Positions 7,878-13,910 of a stretch of 64,000 nt of DNA are shown in pieces. Source of the DNA: Formosa agariphila KMM 3901 (GTDB lineage: Bacteria > Bacteroidota > Bacteroidia > Flavobacteriales > Flavobacteriaceae); NCBI RefSeq assembly GCF_000723205.1, contig NZ_HG315671.1, positions 3,422,001 through 3,486,000 of the forward strand. The letters run 5' to 3'. Position numbers and translations under genes: made by a program. Numbering within the stretch: position 1 is the first letter of the stretch; each line of letters starts with the position of its first letter. Under the pieces are notes generated by a model. It was not told the DNA's origin. It searched no databases and saw only the letters and a list, made by a program, of their open reading frames with translations.

Positions 7878-8735
7878 ATGGAAAACAAATTAATAAATTT
7901 TCACATCTTCAGGTACCATCTTCTACCTCTAAATAAAAAAAATCAACAAGTTGAAATGTTCGAAAATTCAGACTTATCATTTGAAGAAATTAAAGAAAGA
8001 AAAAACGAATTTTTTGGAAATATTTTAAATGAACTAATTTCTTACAAGAATAAGAATCATCCATTAAAATTAGAACATCATGAAGGCACAAAATATATCT
8101 TCAAGATAGCAAATAAAAAGACTACTAAAATCACCCAAAACTTCAAAAATCAGATAATAGCCAATGAACCTTTCTCTTATGTTATTTTTGATAACGACCC
8201 AACAGTTCAAAAGATAGCAATAAGTGATAACAACGAAGCTTTCTCTTCACCGATTGTAGTTAAAAATAATTTAGGGAAAATTTTTAGAAAAGGACTTGAA
8301 AAATATGGTTTAAACATTGAAATAGAACAACTTTTTGACAAAAAAGGGTTCTGGGAGTATGTAAATGAACATAAAAAAGAAATTACTTATATTAATTTTC
8401 AGTTCATAAAACCTAATTTAGCAAATATATCTAGAAGTCTTCCAGAAGCTTTTAAAGATTTTGCAAATAAAACTAATAGCCACGATAGCCATATAACAAT
8501 TAAGGCACCTGAAAAAGGTACTTTAGAAAATATTAGCCAAAAAAATCAAGATATTGCAGGATTAGTTGATTATACCTCCAATGGAGCTGGTAGTATTAAA
8601 TTAAAAGTAAAGGGAGTAAGAACTCAATTAAAAACTGAGGACAATCCTAAAATAATACAGATGAGAGAAATAGATGAGGTCGAAATTGAAGGTTCTCCGG
8701 AAGCAGTAACTAAATTCTATAAAACATTAATGTAA
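7878..8735 (+). CDS. RexA-like soluble protein of a two-gene accessory system
   Basis: The 285-residue lysine-rich protein has no signal or membrane segment. It is followed 1 nt later by a four-helix membrane protein. Lambda RexA has 279 residues, and its order of segments can be traced here: an N-terminal helix plus an H-x-E-G-TKYIFKI strand (about 67-77), then a PFSYVIFDND strand (about 97-106), then an IEIEQLF segment ending in the strand ITYINFQFI (about 168-176), and a helical C-terminal half. No catalytic motif is seen. RexA senses or relays phage infection to RexB in lambda. A similar role here is inference from size, topology and gene order, as direct identity is low. Confidence 0.55.
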   Translation: MENKLINFHIFRYHLLPLNKKNQQVEMFENSDLSFEEIKERKNEFFGNILNELISYKNKNHPLKLEHHEGTKYIFKIANKKTTKITQNFKNQIIANEPFSYVIFDNDPTVQKIAISDNNEAFSSPIVVKNNLGKIFRKGLEKYGLNIEIEQLFDKKGFWEYVNEHKKEITYINFQFIKPNLANISRSLPEAFKDFANKTNSHDSHITIKAPEKGTLENISQKNQDIAGLVDYTSNGAGSIKLKVKGVRTQLKTEDNPKIIQMREIDEVEIEGSPEAVTKFYKTLM

Positions 8736-8736
8736 T

Positions 8737-9186
8737 TTGAAGTTAATAAAAAACATATCTTTTTATATAATAATTGGAATTCTAATTTGCACATTAGGCA
8801 ATATGTTAGAGTCTAAATCTTTATTCAAGTATTTACAAGATAACATTATAGGATTACTTCTAACTCTTCTTGCAATAAATACTGCGACTCTTGGACTTAT
8901 AGCATCAAAAATTCAAGATATTCTTATCCCGTATCCATCACTAGATTTTTCCGATGTGATTAAAGAGATGAAAATGTCTCTCTTAGAGCAGATTATTCTA
9001 ATTATTGTAAGTATTGCCACTTTATTAGTTAAAGACAGCGCTATATTGGAATTTAAGTTAAAGGATTCTTTTTGTGAAGTAATTTTAGTTGCAGTACTAA
9101 CTTATTCGATTTATATCTTATGGGACACAGGCAAGGCTGTGTTTATTACTATTGAAGAAATTCAAAATATGAACAAAAAAAAATAG
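8737..9186 (+). CDS. RexB-like four-helix inner-membrane protein
   Basis: The 149-residue protein has four predicted membrane helices: about residues 8-25 (FYIIIGILICTLGNML), 38-59 (IIGLLLTLLAINTATLGLI), 83-98 (LLEQIILIIVSIATLL) and 113-129 (CEVILVAVLTYSIYILW). A charged loop lies between the second and third, and the C-terminus is lysine-rich. Lambda RexB has 144 residues and four helices and lets ions cross the membrane when RexA activates it. The start is a TTG 1 nt after the upstream stop, so synthesis is coupled to the partner. A terminator follows at once. Holin-like or unrelated membrane roles remain possible. Confidence 0.6.
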   Translation: MKLIKNISFYIIIGILICTLGNMLESKSLFKYLQDNIIGLLLTLLAINTATLGLIASKIQDILIPYPSLDFSDVIKEMKMSLLEQIILIIVSIATLLVKDSAILEFKLKDSFCEVILVAVLTYSIYILWDTGKAVFITIEEIQNMNKKK

Positions 9187-9212
9187 GCTAGTAAGATACC
9201 AGCCTATTTTAT
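9178..9212. terminator. Bidirectional terminator closing the accessory cassette
   Basis: A 10-bp stem (9180-9189 AAAATAGGCT with 9201-9210 AGCCTATTTT) has an 11-nt loop and A/T tails on both sides. It lies between the convergent stops of the RexB-like gene and the - strand gene at 9214. Confidence 0.85.
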
Positions 9213-9213
9213 A

Positions 9214-9450
9214 CTACAATAACAAACGGTTAATACGTGTCCTAAACGATTCAGCATCTTCTAGAGAATAATTGTCTAGCCATTCAATTGCATTACTCAT
9301 ATTACGAGCATTTGACTTTATACTCACTGAAATTCCTTTAATATTTGTTCTTGTTAGCATATCGTAGACATCATTATCTACGCTATAATCTATAGTCAAC
9401 AATACTTGTTCGTTATTTCTTAATTCAATTAGTTTTGCAAATCTTGTCAT
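9214..9450 (-). CDS. Hypothetical phage protein
   Basis: The 78-residue protein starts MTRFAKLIEL and reads as a beta-alpha-beta mix: EQVLLTIDYS, then NIKGISVSIKS, and a C-terminal helical part LEDAESFRTRINRLLL. No signal, membrane or metal motif is evident. It lies in the early operon 12 nt after the 38-residue membrane protein and is the last early gene before the opposite-strand cassette. No family is recognised. Confidence 0.6.
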   Translation of the reverse strand: MTRFAKLIELRNNEQVLLTIDYSVDNDVYDMLTRTNIKGISVSIKSNARNMSNAIEWLDNYSLEDAESFRTRINRLLL

Positions 9451-9462
9451 TTTAAAATGGGT

Positions 9463-9579
9463 TTAAATGTTTTTCAATACTATAAGTATTACTATTAATA
9501 GCAGTATTATTACTGGCAATGGGTTGGGGTCTGGATGGCGTCCTAAATATGGATCGTCTAACCATTCGCGATCATGCAT
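9463..9579 (-). CDS. Single-helix membrane micro-protein (38 aa)
   Basis: The frame encodes 38 residues: a polar N-terminus MHDREWLDDPYLGRHPDPN followed by one hydrophobic helix LPVIILLLIVILIVL and the end KNI. It overlaps the upstream gene by 8 nt and has a free gap of 12 nt to the next, as expected for a real operon gene. The layout (short acidic/proline head, one helix, almost no tail) is typical of small phage membrane regulators such as spanin-, Imm- or protease-inhibitor-like peptides, but the specific role is unknown. Confidence 0.5.
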   Translation of the reverse strand: MHDREWLDDPYLGRHPDPNPLPVIILLLIVILIVLKNI

Positions 9580-9808
9580 ATTCGTCTGTTTTATCGGTTA
9601 CTTCAACATCTTCAAACGTATCGTCTATACCGTACATATCAGCCATGTCAATTAAACCTTCTATTTCGTGAAACAATTCATAATTGTCTCCACTGTAAAC
9701 ATCTTCTACGCCTAAATTTTTTAGTCGTTCAAATTGTTCCTCAGTAACTTCAATTTGTTGGTTGAAATACATTTTAATCGAGCCTTTTATTTTTATGGTT
9801 TTACTCAT
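9572..9808 (-). CDS. Small acidic phage protein
   Basis: The 78-residue protein begins MSKTIKIKGSIKMYFNQQIE and then has an acidic part with EEQFERLKNLGVEDVY, DMADMYGIDD and a very acidic tail. The start at 9808 was chosen over an upstream in-frame start because the leader around it is nearly identical to the leader of the neighbouring 63-residue gene (see repeats). The acidic surface could mimic DNA, as in many anti-restriction or anti-repressor proteins, but that is speculation. Confidence 0.6.
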   Translation of the reverse strand: MSKTIKIKGSIKMYFNQQIEVTEEQFERLKNLGVEDVYSGDNYELFHEIEGLIDMADMYGIDDTFEDVEVTDKTDEYA

Positions 9809-9822
9809 TTCTATTAGTGTTA
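9801..9822 (-). repeat. Repeated translation-start leader, copy 1
   Basis: A 22-bp segment covering the start codon of the 78-residue gene matches 21 of 22 bases at 10021-10042, where it covers the start of the 63-residue gene. On the - strand it reads TAACACTAATAGAAATGAGT at its core. Confidence 0.7.
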
Positions 9823-9836
9823 TTTCAAGATTTTGT

Positions 9837-10028
9837 TTACTCAATTATTGAAACGAATGATTTTACAATACACCGTTTTTCTCCCGATGGTTTATTTATA
9901 TCTGATGCTAGTAAATACCAATCTCCTCTATCTACGACCTTAAAAGAAGCACCTTTCTTTCCAAAGCACCACACCCCGATGGGAGGTTCTTCTATAATTA
10001 GAACAATTAATGTTTTATCCTTACTCAT
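9837..10028 (-). CDS. Hypothetical phage protein
   Basis: The 63-residue protein begins MSKDKTLIVLIIEEPPIG and contains a beta-rich middle (ASFKVVDRGDWYLLASDI) and the end CIVKSFVSIIE. Two cysteines are present, without a metal-binding spacing. Its ATG sits in the repeated leader. The 28-nt gap to the next gene holds the second copy of that leader. No family is recognised. Confidence 0.55.
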   Translation of the reverse strand: MSKDKTLIVLIIEEPPIGVWCFGKKGASFKVVDRGDWYLLASDINKPSGEKRCIVKSFVSIIE

Positions 10029-10042
10029 TTTTATTAGTGTTA
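10021..10042 (-). repeat. Repeated translation-start leader, copy 2
   Basis: The segment is the partner of 9801-9822 with one mismatch, 220 bp away. On the - strand its core reads TAACACTAATAAAAATGAGT and it carries the ATG at 10028. Confidence 0.7.
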
Positions 10043-10074
10043 AAGGTTATATTTTAAATTATTAGCTATTAAGC

Positions 10075-10203
10075 TTATTCTGTTTTACAAACACCTCCAC
10101 ATTGTTTGCATATGTAAAGTGATTTGTCTTGTGTTTTGTGGGCTTGTATGGTTTTATAAGTGCCTGCATTACAGCAGGCACTTTTGTATTTGGTTTTCGT
10201 CAT
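10075..10203 (-). CDS. Small zinc-ribbon protein
   Basis: The 42-residue protein begins MTKTKYKSACCNAGTY and ends YICKQCGGVCKTE. The CC...CxxCxxxC pattern is a compact zinc ribbon of the kind found in many short phage proteins that bind nucleic acid. The ATG at 10203 was preferred to the upstream in-frame start at 10278 because the extra residues are unlike the rest and would overlap the previous gene by 74 nt. The distance to the upstream stop is 1 nt. Confidence 0.65.
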   Translation of the reverse strand: MTKTKYKSACCNAGTYKTIQAHKTQDKSLYICKQCGGVCKTE

Positions 10204-10204
10204 T

Positions 10205-10669
10205 TTAATGAATACTAGCGTGGTTATCTTCCCAGTAACGTTTAGATAAATATCTATGTGGGTTCGTTTTTGCGACACCTTTTCTAGCTAAATAATTATC
10301 GTAAGTTTTTATATAGGCAATGGCGTCTATCTTATCTTTTTTAGACATTTTGCTCCAGAACTTCTGAGTGTCTATTTTTTTTAGCTTATGGCCATAAGCA
10401 TCCCAAAATGTGTCGAAAGTTAAATCGGGTTCTCCAATGGTAACTTTCATAAGGGTTTTTAGTTCCTTATTATTTATCCAAATAGTTTTCATTAAAGTTT
10501 CACTGGCTGGAAAATTAGAGTTATTAAATAACCATTTCATTTGGTTGCCTGTTAAGTCACCGTCTATAATTTTAAACGATCGTAAACGTCCGTTTAAATC
10601 GTATTTAAACTCCCATAAAAAGCCTTTAACAAGCCCTTGCACGGTATAGGTGGTATAAATCTCTGTCAT
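10205..10669 (-). CDS. Phage protein with replication-loader-like C-terminal motif
   Basis: The 154-residue protein has an N-terminal beta-rich part (TEIYTTYTVQGLVKGFLWEF) and a C-terminal region with FDTFWDAYGHKLKK, FWSKMSKKDKIDAIAYI and PHRYLSKRYWED. This FW-x(2)-Y ... AW/FW ... Y-L-x(4)-WED layout is the tail motif of many phage replication initiators and helicase loaders. In a replicative transposing phage it could help hand strand-transfer intermediates to the host replisome. The match is a pattern seen by eye, not a scored domain. It overlaps the upstream gene by 4 nt. Confidence 0.6.
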   Translation of the reverse strand: MTEIYTTYTVQGLVKGFLWEFKYDLNGRLRSFKIIDGDLTGNQMKWLFNNSNFPASETLMKTIWINNKELKTLMKVTIGEPDLTFDTFWDAYGHKLKKIDTQKFWSKMSKKDKIDAIAYIKTYDNYLARKGVAKTNPHRYLSKRYWEDNHASIH

Positions 10670-11001
10670 TGTAATTTTTGGTCTAATACGTTAATTAAAC
10701 TTTGTACGAGGTTTTTAGAATAGTCGCTACTGCAGGTATAAATAAGGTCGGTTGCAATGGCTTTTAAAGCCCAAGCTTCGTAATATTTTAAAGTGACACT
10801 TATTTTCTTTTTCTGGTCGAAAAGCGTCGCCTTCTTTTTTTGGGTTTTTACTTTTTTATCGAACTTATCTGCTAATTCAAACCCAATGCTTTTATGTACA
10901 TTTTCTAGTGTTTTATTGCCATAACTTACTACATATACATATTGTAAAATGGCGTGGGTTGCTAACAGAGTATCGTTACTTAGTTTCAGTTCTATCTTCA
11001 T
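10666..11001 (-). CDS. Hypothetical phage protein
   Basis: The 111-residue protein begins MKIELKLSNDTLLATHAILQ and is mostly helical, with a basic central stretch KKVKTQKKKATLFDQKKK. The last third contains a cysteine (TCSSDYS) and a C-terminal amphipathic helix. It overlaps the gene before it by 26 nt and the gene after it by 4 nt, so it is embedded in the operon. The basic stretch suggests nucleic-acid contact. No family is recognised. Confidence 0.6.
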   Translation of the reverse strand: MKIELKLSNDTLLATHAILQYVYVVSYGNKTLENVHKSIGFELADKFDKKVKTQKKKATLFDQKKKISVTLKYYEAWALKAIATDLIYTCSSDYSKNLVQSLINVLDQKLQ

Positions 11002-11185
11002 CTTTATTGTATTGTTTTACAAAACGAAGCATTTGTTGTGGGGTTGGCTTTGATGTGCCGCCAACATTGTTTGGAGAAATAACTTCGTAAAAGAAATGGG
11101 TTAATAAATTAAGGTCACGGGTGTTTTGTTGGTTAAGCCTGTTTAATGTGGCTTCAGGTATTTTTCTAGCGGGTTTTAAAGGCAT
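10976..11185 (-). CDS. Small basic phage protein
   Basis: The 69-residue protein begins MPLKPARKIPEATLNRLNQQ and ends DEDRTETK, with a helical HFFYEVISPNN part and a proline-containing turn. The ATG at 11185 was chosen because the only earlier in-frame start is a TTG at 11224 that would overlap the upstream gene by 49 nt. It overlaps neighbours by 10 and 26 nt. The function is unknown. Confidence 0.55.
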   Translation of the reverse strand: MPLKPARKIPEATLNRLNQQNTRDLNLLTHFFYEVISPNNVGGTSKPTPQQMLRFVKQYNKDEDRTETK

Positions 11186-11466
11186 TCTGTACGTTCTTTT
11201 ATTGGGGTTCCACAATCGTCGCAAATTGTTTGTATCGTTTCGCAGGTTACAGTAGAGTTTATTATAACATCTGTCTTTTCGCCTAGGTGTTTACAAAAGG
11301 ACTCTGGGAGTTTTGGCCTAGATTCTGGTGCTAGATCTGTATAAAACTCGTTGTTGTAACTAAATGGGTCTAGATCGTCTAGACTGAAACGGTATTTTAA
11401 TATAAATAGACCAAAAAGGGCTAAGCCTAAAAGAATAGCCCCTATGGCTAACACAAAATTTAGCAT
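11176..11466 (-). CDS. Membrane-anchored protein with Cys-rich tail
   Basis: The 96-residue protein begins with one membrane helix (MLNFVLAIGAILLGLALFGLFIL). The remainder is soluble and contains cysteines at CKH, CETIQTICDDC and the end, a spacing that could bind one zinc ion (C-x(7)-C-x(2)-C). The N-out/C-in orientation suggested by the following K-Y-R would put the tail in the cytoplasm. It starts 1 nt after the lipoprotein gene, so two envelope-linked genes are adjacent in the early operon. No family is recognised. Confidence 0.6.
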   Translation of the reverse strand: MLNFVLAIGAILLGLALFGLFILKYRFSLDDLDPFSYNNEFYTDLAPESRPKLPESFCKHLGEKTDVIINSTVTCETIQTICDDCGTPIKERTECL

Positions 11467-11467
11467 A

Positions 11468-11719
11468 CTATTGTACTGGGGTTTGGTTAAAGTAAACAGG
11501 CTTTTTTTCTTCGAATTTTGCGGTTGATATCACTATAAAGGAGCGCGATTTACCATTTAATGGAGACATGAAATACTTATAGAGTCCTGGTTTATTTTTA
11601 ACAGGTAATCTTCTCTCTACCATAACACCCGTAGCATTGCCTTTAGGATCGTTAATGGTTTTTGCGGTTTTACAGTTAAATGCTGTTAATACAGCAAGTA
11701 GTACAATTAATTTTTTCAT
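11468..11719 (-). CDS. Small phage-encoded lipoprotein candidate
   Basis: The 83-residue protein begins MKKLIVLLAVLTAFNCKTAK. The hydrophobic stretch ending in FNC looks like a lipobox, although asparagine before the cysteine is not the usual residue, so lipidation is likely rather than sure. The mature part is basic and beta-rich. Prophage lipoproteins often change the host surface or block superinfection. It sits after a hairpin that separates it from the GemA-like gene. Confidence 0.6.
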   Translation of the reverse strand: MKKLIVLLAVLTAFNCKTAKTINDPKGNATGVMVERRLPVKNKPGLYKYFMSPLNGKSRSFIVISTAKFEEKKPVYFNQTPVQ

Positions 11720-11764
11720 AATTTTGATGTGAATTTTAAGAATTAAACTTGTTTTAAGGTTTAT

Positions 11765-11794
11765 CCGCGTTATTGGCGTAACGCGGTTTTTTTT
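11765..11794 (+). terminator. Hairpin with T-run on the + strand
   Basis: An 8-bp GC-rich stem (11765-11772 CCGCGTTA with 11779-11786 TAACGCGG) is followed by eight T on the + strand. It faces against the surrounding - strand genes, where it would read as a hairpin with a weak tail, so it may attenuate early transcription or protect it from antisense reading. Confidence 0.6.
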
Positions 11795-12212
11795 AATACG
11801 ATTTTGAGATCATGCTTTCTAGAGCCGCAATAGTTTTAGAAACTTCTTGAGGTTGCATATCTAATAAAGGTTTCTTAACAGGAGCTTTAGTTTGAAGCCA
11901 ACCACCAAAGGTGTTCATATTGGCGTAGTAACGCCCTTGAGTGTCATTATACCATTGCCAGCCTAATTGCATGCACAAGCTTAAAATATTAAGATGTGCA
12001 CGCGAGTTTACGTTAAACAAACACCAACGGTTTTGTACTGCTGTACCACCAAGTTGTGATATAATTTGATTGGCTTGATAAAATGAAAGATCGTTAGTAC
12101 TGCGTTTACTAGCATCTTTAGTTTGATGTTCTACTAGCTCAGCTTTAAAATCTTTATCGCCTTTAGTAAGTATTGCAATAATTTGTTTTTGTTTAGCGTC
12201 TGCTTTAATCAT
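11793..12212 (-). CDS. GemA/Mu gp16-like regulatory protein
   Basis: The 139-residue protein has the two halves seen in the DUF1018/GemA (Mu gp16) family. First is an N-terminal helical part with SKRSTNDLSFYQANQIISQLGG. Second is a C-terminal part LNILSLCMQLGWQWY, GRYYANMNTFGGWLQ and a final helix QEVSKTIAALESMISK. In Mu the protein modulates host gene expression and DNA supercoiling. Position in the early operon after the MuB and DUF3164-like genes agrees. Identity is low, so the call rests on pattern and place. It overlaps the 51-residue gene by 4 nt (ATGA). Confidence 0.6.
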   Translation of the reverse strand: MIKADAKQKQIIAILTKGDKDFKAELVEHQTKDASKRSTNDLSFYQANQIISQLGGTAVQNRWCLFNVNSRAHLNILSLCMQLGWQWYNDTQGRYYANMNTFGGWLQTKAPVKKPLLDMQPQEVSKTIAALESMISKSY

Positions 12213-12364
12213 GACATTAGGCTTTTAATATACTTTTGAAAGGCTTTTTGTTCGGCTTGAGTAAGTTCTACTCGAGCGATCCAGTTGTTGTCGCTATCAC
12301 GTTCTACAATTTTATTGTTTACAAATAGCTGGTCTTCGTTTAGTGGAGAAATAATAACAGACAT
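12209..12364 (-). CDS. Small hypothetical phage protein (51 aa)
   Basis: The frame encodes 51 residues beginning MSVIISPLNEDQLFVNNKIV, then ERDSDNNWIARVELTQAEQ and the helix KAFQKYIKSLMS. It starts 1 nt after the stop of the DUF3164-like gene and its TGA overlaps the ATG of the GemA-like gene, which makes a true coding role likely despite the short length. No family is recognised. Confidence 0.6.
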   Translation of the reverse strand: MSVIISPLNEDQLFVNNKIVERDSDNNWIARVELTQAEQKAFQKYIKSLMS

Positions 12365-12365
12365 A

Positions 12366-13034
12366 CTATACAGAGAATCTAAAGCTTAATTTTTTGCTAA
12401 TACCATCGACCTCTATAAACTTCCAACCACTTACATACATGCTGTTTTGAACGCGTATTTGAGCGTTAAAAATTATATCTAGACCATCGTCGAAACGCTC
12501 ATCGTCAAACTCATCTCTTAATTTGCTTAACTCTATAATTTTACTTGGATTTAGCATTCCTGTTTTAGGGTTTTCTTTTAAAAAGATGTCGACCATCTTA
12601 GCTAGTTTCTTAGTTTTATCGTCTGCAGTTTCATCTAATAGTGATTTAATAAAATCTTTAATCTTTTTTACTCCAGAAGCTTCTGTACCATCAAAATTTA
12701 TACTTACGTTATGGCCTATGGTAATACTTGCAGAACCATCTGATAAAGTAGAAGTATGGCTGTCTTGAGGTTCGTGTCCATACACTTCATTTTTTATAGA
12801 TTTTACAGGAGCATAATCTTCAAAAAGTTTCTGAATAATAATTCCTGTTACATCATTATGGTGTATTAAACCATCTATATTGCGGTTTACAAAGTCGTAT
12901 GTAAGCTCCTTATAGGCTTTGCGATCTTCTTTTATTTTTTGCTTTTCGGCTTTAGCGTCTTTAGCTAGTTGCTTCATTAATTCTGCTTTTTCTGAAGCTG
13001 TTAATTTTTTTAGGTCTAAGGTTTCTGTACTCAT
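12366..13034 (-). CDS. DUF3164-like Mu-phage protein
   Basis: The 222-residue protein has a charged coiled N-terminal part (KQLAKDAKAEKQKIKEDRKAY), a variable middle, and a C-terminal motif LNPSKIIELSKLRDEF ... DIIFNAQIRVQNSMYVSGWKFIE. DUF3164 proteins show this order and lie downstream of the MuB gene in Mu-like phages; their function is unknown. The ATG at 13034 was preferred because of its A-rich leader (AGTAAAATGAG). An upstream ATG at 13103 would add 23 residues and overlap the previous gene by 8 nt. Confidence 0.65.
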   Translation of the reverse strand: MSTETLDLKKLTASEKAELMKQLAKDAKAEKQKIKEDRKAYKELTYDFVNRNIDGLIHHNDVTGIIIQKLFEDYAPVKSIKNEVYGHEPQDSHTSTLSDGSASITIGHNVSINFDGTEASGVKKIKDFIKSLLDETADDKTKKLAKMVDIFLKENPKTGMLNPSKIIELSKLRDEFDDERFDDGLDIIFNAQIRVQNSMYVSGWKFIEVDGISKKLSFRFSV

Positions 13035-13095
13035 TTTACTATTTGAATTTGATGTTATTATTATGGGGTTTACGACTTCTATGTTTAAAATATTT

Positions 13096-13389
13096 TTACA
13101 CATGGTCTTTGGGGTTAAATTTTTTCCAAAACAGCCCGTCTAAATATTCTAACTCTCGATCGCTGTTATATCTTAATTCTGGGCGTTGCCAGTTGTTATT
13201 AATAATGGTTTCACTTAGTTGCATAATGTGCGATGACGCTGTAGATACTATAGCTTCGTCTATTACATTTTTACTGTTGGTTACAATTTCACGGTGTAAC
13301 CAATACCGACATGCAATAGATAAGTGTTGTATTATAGCATCGAACGCAAGGATATTAAGTAGGTGATTTGTGTATTGTGTTCTGGTCAT
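13096..13389 (-). CDS. Hypothetical helical phage protein
   Basis: The 97-residue protein begins MTRTQYTNHLLNILAFDAII and is almost wholly helical. It has histidines at QHLS, WLHRE and SSHIM and a basic WKKFNPKDHV end. The ATG overlaps the stop of the 58-residue gene by 4 nt. No metal motif with fixed spacing is seen. It is one of four small genes between the RecA-like ATPase and the DUF3164-like gene, where transposable phages often keep replication accessories. The function is unknown. Confidence 0.6.
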   Translation of the reverse strand: MTRTQYTNHLLNILAFDAIIQHLSIACRYWLHREIVTNSKNVIDEAIVSTASSHIMQLSETIINNNWQRPELRYNSDRELEYLDGLFWKKFNPKDHV

Positions 13390-13562
13390 GCTTTAATAGT
13401 TTTTAGACTTGGGTTTTGTTCCAGCTCTACGAGCTTATTAATAAAATGCTTAATGCGGTTTTCTAGGTTAATTCGTTTAGAGTTTGGTAATAATGGGTTA
13501 TCTAGTTCTAGTTTTAGGGCTTTTACTTTATTATTAAGTCCAGTTAGGGTGTATGCTTGCAT
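13386..13562 (-). CDS. Small coiled-coil-like phage protein (58 aa)
   Basis: The frame encodes 58 residues, MQAYTLTGLNNKVKALKLE onward, with a heptad-like helix that includes NLENRIKHFINKLVELEQ. It overlaps the upstream gene by 19 nt and the downstream gene by 4 nt (ATGA), which fits translational coupling. The leucine spacing suggests a dimeric coiled coil. No family is recognised. Confidence 0.6.
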   Translation of the reverse strand: MQAYTLTGLNNKVKALKLELDNPLLPNSKRINLENRIKHFINKLVELEQNPSLKTIKA

Positions 13563-13909
13563 TCTTTTTTTAATGGCTTTAAATCGTTTTTAATCTTGTT
13601 AATTAATACAGATGGATAGAATCCTTCAATTGCTTCAGGGTAAGTAGACAGGAAATCTAAATAAACAATAGCGTCTTGAATCTTTGCGTCTAGATAAGGC
13701 TTGCAGTCGTTTTTAAAAGCCTTTTCTACAAGACCTAACCATTGTTGGCAATACCAGCTATACAGGGCTTTAGATGTTGTTAAGGCTTGTAATGGCACAC
13801 CTAATTCTGAATACAAACTACACCACTTAAAAAAGCAGCTAAACCTGTAATCGTCATAAGACCTGTAGTCTATTTTTAAAATTTGAGTAATTAGCGGATT
13901 TGTTTCCAT
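13544..13909 (-). CDS. Hypothetical phage protein
   Basis: The 121-residue protein begins METNPLITQILKIDYRSYDD and has four cysteines scattered over the chain (FSCFF, WCSLY, WYCQQ, KDCKP) plus one near the end. It is rich in aromatic residues and predicted helical. It starts 1 nt after the RecA-like ATPase gene, so the two are probably made together and may act together. No motif identifies a reaction. Confidence 0.6.
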   Translation of the reverse strand: METNPLITQILKIDYRSYDDYRFSCFFKWCSLYSELGVPLQALTTSKALYSWYCQQWLGLVEKAFKNDCKPYLDAKIQDAIVYLDFLSTYPEAIEGFYPSVLINKIKNDLKPLKKECKHTP

Positions 13910-13910
13910 A

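Noticed and set aside
13043-13366. + strand frames opposite the small early genes
   Set aside because: They lie within coupled - strand genes and have biased, unlikely composition.
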